From contig PLXJ01000023.1 of NCBI GenBank assembly GCA_003151395.1, positions 341 to 32,499 on the forward strand: a stretch of DNA of 32,159 bases, written 5' to 3'. This document shows positions 15,688 to 23,782 of this stretch, piece after piece. Made by a program: the position numbers and the translations under genes. The stretch comes from Actinomycetota bacterium (lineage in GTDB: Bacteria > Actinomycetota > Actinomycetes > Nanopelagicales > Nanopelagicaceae). The notes beneath the pieces are model-generated. The model was not told the origin of the DNA, did no database searches, and saw only the letters and a list, made by a program, of their open reading frames with translations. Position 1 is the stretch's first letter. Each line of letters begins with the position of its first letter.

Positions 15688-16846
15688 TAATTCAAAAATC
15701 GTAGATGTTACTTCTGGTGAGATCTACCAAAATCGTCATTTCGAAATTGTGGACGGCATCATCACTCGAATCCAACTCGATGCTCCACCAGCAGGTGCTC
15801 AGGCGACAGATCTCAATGGGCAGTATGTATTGCCCGGAATAATTTCTTGCCACACCCATTTGTCGGTGGTCTTCCCATTTAGCCAGACCGACGAGAACGA
15901 AAACCCAGCGCTCACCGCCTACCGTTCTGGGCAACGGGCTCGCGATGCGCTTCTAGCGGGCATCACTACGATCAGATGCGTCCACGAACAGAATCAGGCG
16001 GACCTGTTGTTGCGTCGCGCCATTGCTCGAGGTTGGGCCGCAGGACCGCGAATTTTTGGAGCCGGCCGCGCGATATCGCGCCCACAAGGTCACGGTTCAG
16101 GTGCCGACTGTTCTTACGCCGAAGGCTTCGAAGGGTTCTACCAAGCAGCGCTCGGCGAACTCGACGCCGGCGCGGATCATATAAAGATCTTTATCAATGG
16201 CGGTTTGGCTCACGCCGGTGAAAGCCCAGATATTCCCGAAATGACCGATGAGGAGATCGCAGGAGCGGTCAAAGCCGCACACGAACACGACTCATACGTT
16301 GTTGCTCACTCCGGTGAGTCAGGTGCCATCATGCAAGCGCTGCGGCAAGGAGTTCGTAGCTTTGAACATATCTACAATTTGGATGAAGCAACGGCGCAAT
16401 CTTTAGCTTCGCACGGAACCTTTGTTACACCAACGCTCTGCGTAACCAGATCAGAATCCTGGATGCGCAAAAATAAATTTGAAGAGCACTCGATCCAAAA
16501 CGCGTTGCGTGCCAGTGAACAGCACCTGGTGAGTGTAAAGCGCGCAATTGCCGCCAATATTCCAATGGTGAACGGGACGGACTACCCACCCGGAGACATA
16601 GTTGATGGGCTCCCAGCCGCGCTCCATGAAATGTATTTGATGCATGAAGCCGGGCTAACTCCGCTGCAGACCCTAGGTTCGATTTCCACGACCGCAGCTG
16701 CGCTCCTCAAGCAATCCGACAAACTTGGAGAGATCGCTCCTAACTTTTACGGCGACTTTATTACCGTGACCGAAAATCCCTTGAAGAGCCTTGATACGCT
16801 TCGAAATATAACAAGCGTCTATCAAGGTGGTTCTCTCGTTCGATGA
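15677..16846 (+). CDS. Amidohydrolase, imidazolonepropionase/Xaa-dipeptidase-like
   Basis: This is a 389-aa member of the amidohydrolase superfamily (TIM barrel, probably cytosolic). Metal-site residues are all visible: HxH at His59 and His61, the carboxylated Lys170 in DHIKIF, His211 (VVAHSGE), His231 (FEHIY) and Asp302 (NGTDYP). This layout is that of binuclear-zinc members that cleave Xaa-Pro/Xaa-Arg dipeptides or cyclic amides. The ribosome site AGGAGAAGAGG precedes the ATG at 15677, inside the end of the ATPase gene. Being co-encoded with a peptide-type importer, it probably hydrolyses the imported compound. The exact substrate cannot be read. It ends in an ATGA overlap with the next gene. 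Confidence 0.88.
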   Translation: MWFSNSKIVDVTSGEIYQNRHFEIVDGIITRIQLDAPPAGAQATDLNGQYVLPGIISCHTHLSVVFPFSQTDENENPALTAYRSGQRARDALLAGITTIRCVHEQNQADLLLRRAIARGWAAGPRIFGAGRAISRPQGHGSGADCSYAEGFEGFYQAALGELDAGADHIKIFINGGLAHAGESPDIPEMTDEEIAGAVKAAHEHDSYVVAHSGESGAIMQALRQGVRSFEHIYNLDEATAQSLASHGTFVTPTLCVTRSESWMRKNKFEEHSIQNALRASEQHLVSVKRAIAANIPMVNGTDYPPGDIVDGLPAALHEMYLMHEAGLTPLQTLGSISTTAAALLKQSDKLGEIAPNFYGDFITVTENPLKSLDTLRNITSVYQGGSLVR

Positions 16847-18291
16847 AAAGCGATTGTTTTCAACTAACCCCCGATTTAGAAATTTCCCGTGCCATCACCG
16901 GGCTCTGGCAGATAGCAGACATGGAGAAAGACGGGACGACTCTCGATCCTGTTGCAACTTCCAAATTCATGGAGGAGTACGCAGAACAAGGGCTAACGAC
17001 CTTCGATATGGCCGATCACTACGGATCTGCAGAGTTAATTGCGGGTTACTTTAAATCGCACGCCGCGCTCGGAGCCGAGGTTCAACTCTTTACCAAGTGG
17101 GTACCTAAACCGGGGCCAGTGACCCGCGACCAGGTTCGTTTGGCAATTAATGAGCGTCGGGGGCGTTTACAAACAGAGAGAATTGATTTACTGCAGTATC
17201 ACTCGTGGAGCTTTGCGAATCCGTTCTGGCTAGATACTTTGATCTACCTCCAAGAATTAAAGGAGGAGGGGCTGATTGGAGCGCTGGGGACCACCAATTT
17301 TGATACGGCGCATCTGCGAATCGCAAAGAGTTCGGGTATAGAAATAATCTCAAATCAGATCTCGTATTCACTCGTCGACCAACGTGGCGGTGGTCAGATG
17401 GCCGACTTCTGCGCCGCTAACGGAATAGCTATTTTGGCTTATGGCACGCTCTGCGGCGGTTTTATTTCGCAAAAGTGGTTGGGTAAATCCGAACCAACAC
17501 CTCCTGAGTTATCGAACTGGTCCTTAATGAAGTACAAGCGGTTTATCGATGCCGCTGGTGGGTGGGGCAAATTCCAGGATGTACTTGGCGTGCTTGATGA
17601 GGTTGCAAAGGAAACCAACCGATCGATTTCAACAATAGCGAGTAAATTCCAACTCGAACAGAAAGCGGTTGGTGCGGTAATTATTGGAGCGCGGCTAGGT
17701 GAGAACGCGCATATCAAAGATGCAACTTCGCTCTTTACCTTCGAACTCAATAGCAATCAGAAGGAAATAATTGCGGAGGTGCTTTCCACCCTGACTCCCA
17801 TCCCTGGTGATTGTGGCGATGAATATCGCAAGCCACCTTTTCTCACCGCTTCTGGAGATCTGACTCATCATGTGGAGGAATTTCCAGCGGTTTACCAGCC
17901 ATACGAAAAACGCGGCAAACTTTTTATTGACTCCGGAACAAAGTGGGAAGCGATCGCGGGGTATTCCAGAGCGGTTCGAGTTGGCAATCGGATCCTAATT
18001 TCAGGGACGACAGCGACTCATGGTCAGGTGTCGATCGGGACTGATGATCCCATTGCACAAACTCACTTTGTCATTGACAAGATTGAGGCTTCCCTAGAAT
18101 CACTCGGTGCAAAACTCACCGATGTAGTGCGAACTCGAGTGTATGTAACTGATGAAGCGAATTGCGAAGCCGTCGTTAGAGTGCACGGTGAGCGCTTTGG
18201 TGAGATCCGGCCAGCTAATACGCTGGTCGTCGCACAATTAATTGGGAAACAATATCTGGTCGAAATAGAGGCAGAAGCCGTGGTTCTGTGA
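16843..18291 (+). CDS. Aldo/keto reductase fused to a RidA/YjgF-like domain
   Basis: This is a 482-aa two-domain protein. Residues 1-330 are an aldo/keto reductase with the full catalytic tetrad Asp55, Tyr60, Lys85 and His120 (FDMADHYG, LFTKW, LLQYH). Residues from about 365 to 482 are a RidA-like domain (YSRAVRVGNRILISGTT, VRTRVYVTD, ending LVEIEAEAVVL). In RidA the Arg of the PAR motif binds the imine/enamine substrate carboxylate; here the same place reads PAN (Asn459), so ordinary RidA deaminase activity may be lost or altered. The fusion suggests that a carbonyl product and a reactive imine or enol are handled by one polypeptide (inference). The start overlaps the amidohydrolase stop (ATGA). 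Confidence 0.87.
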   Translation: MKSDCFQLTPDLEISRAITGLWQIADMEKDGTTLDPVATSKFMEEYAEQGLTTFDMADHYGSAELIAGYFKSHAALGAEVQLFTKWVPKPGPVTRDQVRLAINERRGRLQTERIDLLQYHSWSFANPFWLDTLIYLQELKEEGLIGALGTTNFDTAHLRIAKSSGIEIISNQISYSLVDQRGGGQMADFCAANGIAILAYGTLCGGFISQKWLGKSEPTPPELSNWSLMKYKRFIDAAGGWGKFQDVLGVLDEVAKETNRSISTIASKFQLEQKAVGAVIIGARLGENAHIKDATSLFTFELNSNQKEIIAEVLSTLTPIPGDCGDEYRKPPFLTASGDLTHHVEEFPAVYQPYEKRGKLFIDSGTKWEAIAGYSRAVRVGNRILISGTTATHGQVSIGTDDPIAQTHFVIDKIEASLESLGAKLTDVVRTRVYVTDEANCEAVVRVHGERFGEIRPANTLVVAQLIGKQYLVEIEAEAVVL

Positions 18292-19328
18292 AGAAAGTGG
18301 AGTTGGCTCCCAACTATTTTATTTCCCCCGTCATCAAAGGTGGCTGGCAGTTGAGTTCTGGTCATTCGTTAAATGAGAGTACCGACCCGAAACAGGCGAT
18401 AGAAGACATCTTGGCCTTTGTAGATGCCGGAATCTCAACCTTGGATTTTGGAGATATTTATACCGGGGTCGAAGTCATCGTTGGCGCAGCGTTGAAAATA
18501 CTTGAGGAACGCGACGGGGCTGGCGCTCGGGAGAAAGTTCAACTTCACACCAAATACGTTCCCAATGAGAGTTCTCTCGAATCTTATGACCCAAAGGATG
18601 CGAGGGCGACGGTCCTGCGGTCACTCGCTCGTTTAGGGGTGCAACAAGTTGATCTGGTGCAATTTCATTGGTGGCGCTATGAGGTCAAACACTATCTGAA
18701 AGCGCTAGAAGAGTTATTCCAGTTGAAGGAATCCGGTGAGATCCGGGAAGTTGGCGTAACAAACTTTGACCTCACGCGATTACAAGAAATGGTTGAGGCA
18801 GGGTTGAAACCAGCGAGTATCCAACTTCAATATTCGGTTTTAGATCGCCGAGCCGAACAAGGACTGCTTGATTACTGCTTAGCAAATGGAATTGGAATTC
18901 TTTGCTATGGAACGGTTGCTGGAGGATTTATCTCTGAACGCTATTTGCACAGTCCAGAACCAACGGCCTTTGAAACTCGTTCGAGCGTTAAATACAAATT
19001 AATTATTGATGATTTTGGTGGTTGGGAACTCTTTCAAGAATTACTCGTTTGCTTACATCAAATTGCTCTCGCTCATCAAACCGATATCGCAACAATCTCC
19101 TCCGCATTCACACTGGGCCGCCGTGGAGTGAGTGCAGTAATAGTTGGCGCTAGAAATCTGGATCATCTGCAGAACAATCTGCTTATTCCATCAATAATTT
19201 TGAGCGCTACAGAAGTCGCAGCAATTGAAAATATAATTAGCAAGGCGCCGGGACCGCTGGGACCGGTTTATGGGCTAGAAAGAACGAGCGAACGGCATCG
19301 AAATATCATGCATACTAATAACAATTAG
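18288..19328 (+). CDS. Aldo/keto reductase, paralogue of the preceding gene
   Basis: This is a 346-aa NAD(P)H-dependent aldo/keto reductase with tetrad residues Asp53, Tyr58, Lys89 and His127 (LDFGDIYTG, LHTKYVP, LVQFHWW). It is clearly related to the reductase half of the preceding protein: both share YGT--GGFIS, KYK--ID--GGW--FQ and an SAVIVGAR/GAVIIGAR strand in register. It lacks the RidA domain and instead ends with a GPVYGLER motif and a short polar tail. The GTG start overlaps the previous stop (GTGA at 18288-18291). It is the last gene of the importer operon; its stop overlaps the stop of the convergent small gene. Confidence 0.9.
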   Translation: MKKVELAPNYFISPVIKGGWQLSSGHSLNESTDPKQAIEDILAFVDAGISTLDFGDIYTGVEVIVGAALKILEERDGAGAREKVQLHTKYVPNESSLESYDPKDARATVLRSLARLGVQQVDLVQFHWWRYEVKHYLKALEELFQLKESGEIREVGVTNFDLTRLQEMVEAGLKPASIQLQYSVLDRRAEQGLLDYCLANGIGILCYGTVAGGFISERYLHSPEPTAFETRSSVKYKLIIDDFGGWELFQELLVCLHQIALAHQTDIATISSAFTLGRRGVSAVIVGARNLDHLQNNLLIPSIILSATEVAAIENIISKAPGPLGPVYGLERTSERHRNIMHTNNN

Positions 19329-19630
19329 GTGAGATCACCCGCTTCCAGTTGCACGGTTCGAACTTGCTCAATGCGCATAACAACCCTCTCATCGGGATCT
19401 GGGCAAGCGACAAATGAGTCCATTTCAAGCCAGTCATCGGCCGGTAATTTTCGCTGTTTTGCTGGAAGCAGAGGCAAAACGGAGGCGATAGCAAAGATAC
19501 AAAAGTGTTTTCCGTCTGGAATTCTGAGTTCGGAACTATTGGTCACTTCAAAATAGTCGCCTACTTTTAAGCCGCAGACAGAACGACCCTCAATGCGATC
19601 GACCACAATTCGTAAGTCAAAGAGTTCCAC
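19325..19630 (-). CDS. Small TIGR04076-like protein
   Basis: This is a 101-aa protein resembling the TIGR04076 family of unknown function: an initial strand (LRIVVDRIEG), a KVGDYFEV segment, a Pro/Gly turn with a Cys (IPDGKHFCIFA), VLPLLPAKQR, then a C-terminal strand VVMRIEQVRTVQLEAG. The family is often found beside metabolic enzymes. The GTG at 19630 has an AGGG 9-10 nt upstream and matches where the family begins. An in-frame ATG at 19687 would add 19 residues. Its TAA overlaps the aldo/keto reductase TAG on the other strand. It is divergent from the aminotransferase. No function is assigned. Confidence 0.6.
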   Translation of the reverse strand: MELFDLRIVVDRIEGRSVCGLKVGDYFEVTNSSELRIPDGKHFCIFAIASVLPLLPAKQRKLPADDWLEMDSFVACPDPDERVVMRIEQVRTVQLEAGDLT

Positions 19631-19712
19631 TGAGTTTGTCCCTAATACTTGGCGGCAATAAAGCGATGTTATCAAGAACGAGCCCATATCAACATCCCGT
19701 AGAGTTCGCCAT

Positions 19713-21071
19713 ATGTCCCGGATAGATAGAGTGCATCTGAAAAATTTGATTGCACATGAAGAAGCCAGATTTTTAGCGCTCCACCCAAAGAGTGGCGAAT
19801 TATTTCAAAAGGCAAAGGAAGTCATGCCGGGAGGAGTACCGATGTCATGGATGGCGAAATGGCCGGGGGCTTACCCAATATTTGTCGATAGCGCGCAAGG
19901 AGCGCATTTCACCGATGTCGATGGCAATGAATACGTGGATCTCTGTCTCGGTGACACAGGATCGATGACCGGTCACTCCCCAAAGGCAACGGTTGAAGCG
20001 ATTAACGCACAACTCAAACGTGGACTCACAGCGATGCTTCCCACAGAAGACGCAGTAATTGTGGCCACCGAACTGGCACGTCGATTTGGATTGCCACTAT
20101 GGCAGTTCACTGTTACAGCAACTGATGCCAACCGTCATGTGATCCGCTACGCGCGACTGATAACAGATCGCTCCAAAATCATCGTGATTGATAAGTGCTA
20201 TCACGGCTCTGTTGATGAAACTTTTGCAACGCTTGATGAGGCCGGAAACACAATTAAGCGACCAGGGAATCTTGGCGCTCCGGTCGACCTGGCCGAAACA
20301 ACGCGAGTCGTTGAGTTCAACGATCTAGTTGCCATGGAGGCTGCCTTGGCGCACGGCGACGTCGCAGCTATTTTGATGGAACCCGCAATGACCAATATCG
20401 GAATTGTGCTTCCCGATGCGGGTTACTTGCATGCGGTCTGTGAACTTGCAAAGAAATATGGAGCGGTCTGGATCATTGATGAAACGCACACGATCTCCGT
20501 TGGACCCGGTGGAATGACCGCACTTTATGGACTGCACCCGGATGTGCTGACAATCGGTAAAGCAATCGCCGGTGGAATACCGACTGGCACTTTTGGAATG
20601 CGCACCGAGATCGCTGCTCGGATAAAGGCCAAAGTGGAGCGCGAACTGATTGATACCGGTGGGATAGGAAGCACGCTGGCAGGTAACGCGCTGAGTCTGG
20701 CCGCGATGCGTGCGACCCTAACTGAAGTATTGACCGTGGAAGCATTTGCCCGGATGGTAGAACTCGGATCAATGTGGTGCGATGGAGTCGATGCTGCAAT
20801 CAAGGAGTTCGATCTTCCTTGGCATTGCTCCCGGCTTGGGGCACGTGGAGAATACTTGTTCCAGCCAACCGCGCCCACAACAGGGAAAGAAGCGGCCGAT
20901 GCTGGAGATTTCGAACTAGAACAGTATGTACACCTGCGCCTGCTTAACGACGGGTTTTTGATCACTCCATTTCATAATATGGCGCTAGTCTCCCCCGCTA
21001 CAACAAAGGAAGATATTGCCGCCCACACCAATGCATTTCGCGCGATGTGTGCAGAATTGGTTTCAAAGTAA
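19713..21071 (+). CDS. Class III aminotransferase (glutamate-1-semialdehyde aminomutase-like)
   Basis: This is a 452-aa PLP enzyme of fold type I, class III. Landmarks are the N-terminal VMPGGVPMSW motif, the YHG loop at residues 163-165 that stacks on the cofactor, Asp257 (WIIDETHT) and the Schiff-base Lys283 (TIGKAIAGGIPTG). It resembles glutamate-1-semialdehyde aminotransferase but lacks the usual S-G-T-E-A phosphate loop: the equivalent stretch is VTATDANRHVIR. It is therefore more likely a beta- or omega-amine/amino-acid transaminase of the HemL-like branch. Its location next to the importer-amidohydrolase-reductase operon suggests it supplies or consumes a ketone or aldehyde in the same pathway (inference). 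The stop shares a base with the next ATG. Confidence 0.87.
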   Translation: MSRIDRVHLKNLIAHEEARFLALHPKSGELFQKAKEVMPGGVPMSWMAKWPGAYPIFVDSAQGAHFTDVDGNEYVDLCLGDTGSMTGHSPKATVEAINAQLKRGLTAMLPTEDAVIVATELARRFGLPLWQFTVTATDANRHVIRYARLITDRSKIIVIDKCYHGSVDETFATLDEAGNTIKRPGNLGAPVDLAETTRVVEFNDLVAMEAALAHGDVAAILMEPAMTNIGIVLPDAGYLHAVCELAKKYGAVWIIDETHTISVGPGGMTALYGLHPDVLTIGKAIAGGIPTGTFGMRTEIAARIKAKVERELIDTGGIGSTLAGNALSLAAMRATLTEVLTVEAFARMVELGSMWCDGVDAAIKEFDLPWHCSRLGARGEYLFQPTAPTTGKEAADAGDFELEQYVHLRLLNDGFLITPFHNMALVSPATTKEDIAAHTNAFRAMCAELVSK

Positions 21072-21751
21072 TGGATATAAAAACTTTACTTCAGCCGCAC
21101 AGAACTATCCCTAGAACCAGTTGGACTGCGCCATCACAGTGGTCAGTTACTATTCCGCGCTTTCTCATATTGATTTTTGGGCTTTCGATTTTTGGTTTCG
21201 GCGAGTCACTACTCGTCCAGTCCACCCTCGGAAACACACCATGGGCCGTCTTAGCTCAAGGCCTGAGTAAACATTCACCGCTCTCTCTCGGCTGGTCGAT
21301 GTTTGCCATCAGCATCGTCGTACTTCTGGGTTGGATCCCGCTCAAACAACGCCCTGGCTTTGGGACGCTCACAAATATCGTCATCATTTCCTTCACCATT
21401 CAGTTGGGTACCGATATCTTTCCAATCGAATATCACAACATGTGGATCCGCCTGGCGTATGTATTCGGTGGCATCATCATCATCGGTTGTGGTTCCTCCT
21501 TTTACATTACTTGTGGTTTGGGACCGGGTCCGCGCGATGGGCTGATGACGGGAATTCACCGCGTGACCGGAATTCGCGTCAGTCGAGTTCGGTTATCTAT
21601 CGAAATAGTTGTCTTTAGCGTCGGATGGTTCATCGGCGGACGAGTTGGAATCGGTACGCTCTTTTTTGCGCTCTTCATCGGTAACTCGATTGCGATCTGG
21701 TTAGGTCTGGTTCGCCATCTTGAAAATGCCATCCAACATTGGCGGCGTTAA
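21071..21751 (+). CDS. YczE/YitT-like integral membrane protein
   Basis: This is a 226-aa membrane protein with five or six hydrophobic segments, similar to the YczE/YyaS (COG2364) family. The diagnostic loop GLGPGPRDGLMTG lies near residues 155-167, and SLLVQSTLGNTPWAVLAQGLS near the first helix is also typical. Some family members are encoded beside regulators or peptide synthetases, but no transport substrate is established. The ATG at 21071 overlaps the aminotransferase stop (TAATG), so the two are probably co-translated. A GTG at 21047 would add 8 residues but lies deep in the aminotransferase. The 3' end overlaps the convergent uracil-DNA glycosylase gene by 51 bp. Confidence 0.78.
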   Translation: MDIKTLLQPHRTIPRTSWTAPSQWSVTIPRFLILIFGLSIFGFGESLLVQSTLGNTPWAVLAQGLSKHSPLSLGWSMFAISIVVLLGWIPLKQRPGFGTLTNIVIISFTIQLGTDIFPIEYHNMWIRLAYVFGGIIIIGCGSSFYITCGLGPGPRDGLMTGIHRVTGIRVSRVRLSIEIVVFSVGWFIGGRVGIGTLFFALFIGNSIAIWLGLVRHLENAIQHWRR

Positions 21752-22417
21752 CTTTTTTGTAAAGGTGTTCTGCTGGCTGGGGTGATAACTCCCGATAACT
21801 TTGATGGTTTTGCCGTCACGCGAAGTGGCACTAAATGTTGCACCATGACCAAACTTCGGGCGCGGCGCTGGAACTTCAAATCCCAAATTTAGGAGTTGAG
21901 CAATAAGTCCGGTCCACGCGAAGTTTCCGAGTGCAACAAAGACTTTTGCAGTTGGCATAAGTAGCTCTATCTCATTGGCCATAAATGGAGCGCATGTTGC
22001 TTTCTCTTCATTGGTGGGCTTGTTGCCGGGTGGAGCGCAGCGAACGGCACAGAGAATTCGGGTGCGATAAAGCTCTTGGCCATCTTTGCGAGAATCACTG
22101 GTCGGGATTTTTGCTAGGCCGGTTCGATGGAGTGATGAGAACAAGAAATCACCAGAACTATCACCAGTAAAAATTCGCCCAGTTCTATTGGCCCCATGGG
22201 CTCCCGGAGCTAGTCCAACAATAATGATGGATGCCTTTGGATCACCAAAGCCCGATACCGGTTTTCCCCAATAGTCATGGTCTGCATAAGACTTGCGCTT
22301 TGTCAGCGCCACTTCTTCGCGCCAAGAGACAAGCCGCGGGCAGAGGGTACATGCGGTGATCGCCTTATCTAGCGCCGCAATTGACTTATATTTTGGCAAG
22401 GCTCCACGCGATTCCAT
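21701..22417 (-). CDS. Family 5 uracil-DNA glycosylase (UdgB-like)
   Basis: This is a 238-aa DNA-repair enzyme that removes uracil and other deaminated bases. It has the family 4/5 iron-sulphur-type cysteines (CTLCPRL near the N-terminus and later CAVRCAPP and CAPF). Motif GLAPGAHGANRTGR with Ala/His where other families have a catalytic Asp or Asn is typical of UdgB, as are VALGNFAW and the C-terminal HPSQQNT motif. The ATG at 22417 overlaps the end of the upstream ppx-like gene by 32 nt; a TTG at 22444 is also possible. It is the last gene of the minus-strand housekeeping run. Confidence 0.88.
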   Translation of the reverse strand: MESRGALPKYKSIAALDKAITACTLCPRLVSWREEVALTKRKSYADHDYWGKPVSGFGDPKASIIIVGLAPGAHGANRTGRIFTGDSSGDFLFSSLHRTGLAKIPTSDSRKDGQELYRTRILCAVRCAPPGNKPTNEEKATCAPFMANEIELLMPTAKVFVALGNFAWTGLIAQLLNLGFEVPAPRPKFGHGATFSATSRDGKTIKVIGSYHPSQQNTFTKKLTPPMLDGIFKMANQT

Positions 22418-23300
22418 CGAGGATGTCGGACTCTGATGCAACAAATTCTGAAGCGCCCGTTAGATCAATAACCCGCGACAAGACTAAGGAGCCTGATGCA
22501 ATCACATCTACCCGACCCGGATGCATATATCCAAGCGCTGCAATCTCTGCGCGGTTCATGGTGGCGAACATTGCAGCTACCTCGTGCACTTTCGCAGCCG
22601 GAATTCGAGAAAGGTGAATCGCGTAGCGATCATATTGATCTAGACCGAGCGCAGCAGCGGCAACGGTAGTTGCAGTTCCTGCAACTGCAATAAGTGTCTG
22701 CGCCGCAGAAAAATCCACATGGGATCCTGCATCAAGAATCGCGGCATCAATATCACTTGTCGCAGCCAATAATTGTTCTTGCGTTGGAGGTTGGGAGGTG
22801 AGGTGACGCTCGGACATTCGAACGCAGCCAATGTTGACCGACTTTGCAGATTGCACTTCTGTACTTCCAAGAACAAATTCAGTCGATCCGCCACCGATAT
22901 CTACGACCAGGAAGGGCGCAAGCTCTTGGCCAAGTTCCCTAGTGGCACCGATAAAAGAGAGTGCAGCTTCCTCGCTACCTGGGATTACTTCGGGGGTTAT
23001 CCCCAAAATTTGCTGCACACCATCGATAAATAGCGCTCGGTTGGTTGCATCACGAGTTGCACTTGTCGCACAGAATCGAATTTTCTCTACGCCTCTAGAA
23101 CGAATCGCGTTTGCAAATCCGCGGGTTCCTTCCAAAGTTCGTTCAATCGCTTCTGGAGCAAATGCTTTGTTCTTATCAACGCCTTGTCCGAGCCTGACAA
23201 TCTGCATCTCGCGATGGATTTCGCGAAAGTTATTTCCATCGACATCTGCAATAAGTAAACGCAATGAATTTGTGCCGCAATCAATTGCCGCTACTCGCAT
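22386..23300 (-). CDS. Ppx/GppA family exopolyphosphatase / pppGpp phosphohydrolase
   Basis: This is a 304-aa protein of the ASKHA (actin-like) ATPase fold. The phosphate-1 motif AAIDCGTNSLRLLIADVD is at the N-terminus, the catalytic Glu lies in the GSEEAALSFIGA stretch, and the phosphate-2 motif VVDIGGGSTEF is near residues 135-146. It hydrolyses terminal phosphate from polyphosphate and/or pppGpp. It is shorter than E. coli Ppx and matches the actinobacterial short form (Rv1026-like). The ATG at 23300 overlaps the DUF501 stop by 10 nt and has a GGTGGAAAGAG site; a GTG at 23315 would add five residues. Confidence 0.9.
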   Translation of the reverse strand: MRVAAIDCGTNSLRLLIADVDGNNFREIHREMQIVRLGQGVDKNKAFAPEAIERTLEGTRGFANAIRSRGVEKIRFCATSATRDATNRALFIDGVQQILGITPEVIPGSEEAALSFIGATRELGQELAPFLVVDIGGGSTEFVLGSTEVQSAKSVNIGCVRMSERHLTSQPPTQEQLLAATSDIDAAILDAGSHVDFSAAQTLIAVAGTATTVAAAALGLDQYDRYAIHLSRIPAAKVHEVAAMFATMNRAEIAALGYMHPGRVDVIASGSLVLSRVIDLTGASEFVASESDILDGIAWSLAKI

Positions 23301-23782
23301 GGGTTCTCTTTCCACCAGTCGGGCAGGGCGGCGAGCGCCTCATCGCCGAGTGGATTCACACCCGGGCCTGCACCTAAAGAATGGGCGACTAATGAATGCA
23401 GGCACTTCACGCGATCGGGCATACCACCGGCGGTTATTCCCTCAACTTCAGGAACTTCTATTCCAAGGGCAGCGCGCGCGGTCAGATAGGCATCGTGAGC
23501 AGCGCGATAGTGATTGGCGAGCACGGGGTCGGTCTCAAGGCGTCCTTGCATTTCCGCCATCATCCCAGAACTCTCAAGCGTGGAGATCGCTCCAGTGAGC
23601 CGTGGGCAGGTTGCGTAGTAGAAAGTTGGGAAAGGAGTGCCGTCTGAGAGTCTGGGTGGGGTCTGCACTACATCGGGTTTTCCGCAGGGACAGCGGTGAG
23701 CAATCGCAGCGACATCTCGCGGCGTTCTGCCAAGTTGCGATGCAATTGCGAGTAAATCCGCAGCGGTTGGTTTCTCGCTCAT
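23291..23782 (-). CDS. DUF501 protein
   Basis: This is a 163-aa protein of the DUF501 family, found mainly in Actinobacteria and conserved beside enolase, FtsB-like and Ppx-like genes. It has the HRCPCGKPDVVQTPPRL motif near residues 28-45 and a conserved TFYYATCPRLTGAISTLE stretch. The three cysteines could bind a metal, but no activity is known. The ATG at 23782 overlaps the FtsB-like stop (ATGA), so expression is coupled to the division gene upstream. Confidence 0.88.
   Translation of the reverse strand: MSEKPTAADLLAIASQLGRTPRDVAAIAHRCPCGKPDVVQTPPRLSDGTPFPTFYYATCPRLTGAISTLESSGMMAEMQGRLETDPVLANHYRAAHDAYLTARAALGIEVPEVEGITAGGMPDRVKCLHSLVAHSLGAGPGVNPLGDEALAALPDWWKENPCE

Noticed and set aside
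15677-16846. Imidazolonepropionase (HutI) of histidine degradation
   Set aside because: Metal residues fit the wider superfamily, but no other hut genes are nearby and the gene is fused into a peptide-type importer operon. Only a general amidohydrolase call is supportable.
19713-21071. Glutamate-1-semialdehyde aminomutase (HemL) for haem synthesis
   Set aside because: The cofactor-phosphate loop differs and the context is catabolic; no haem genes are near.
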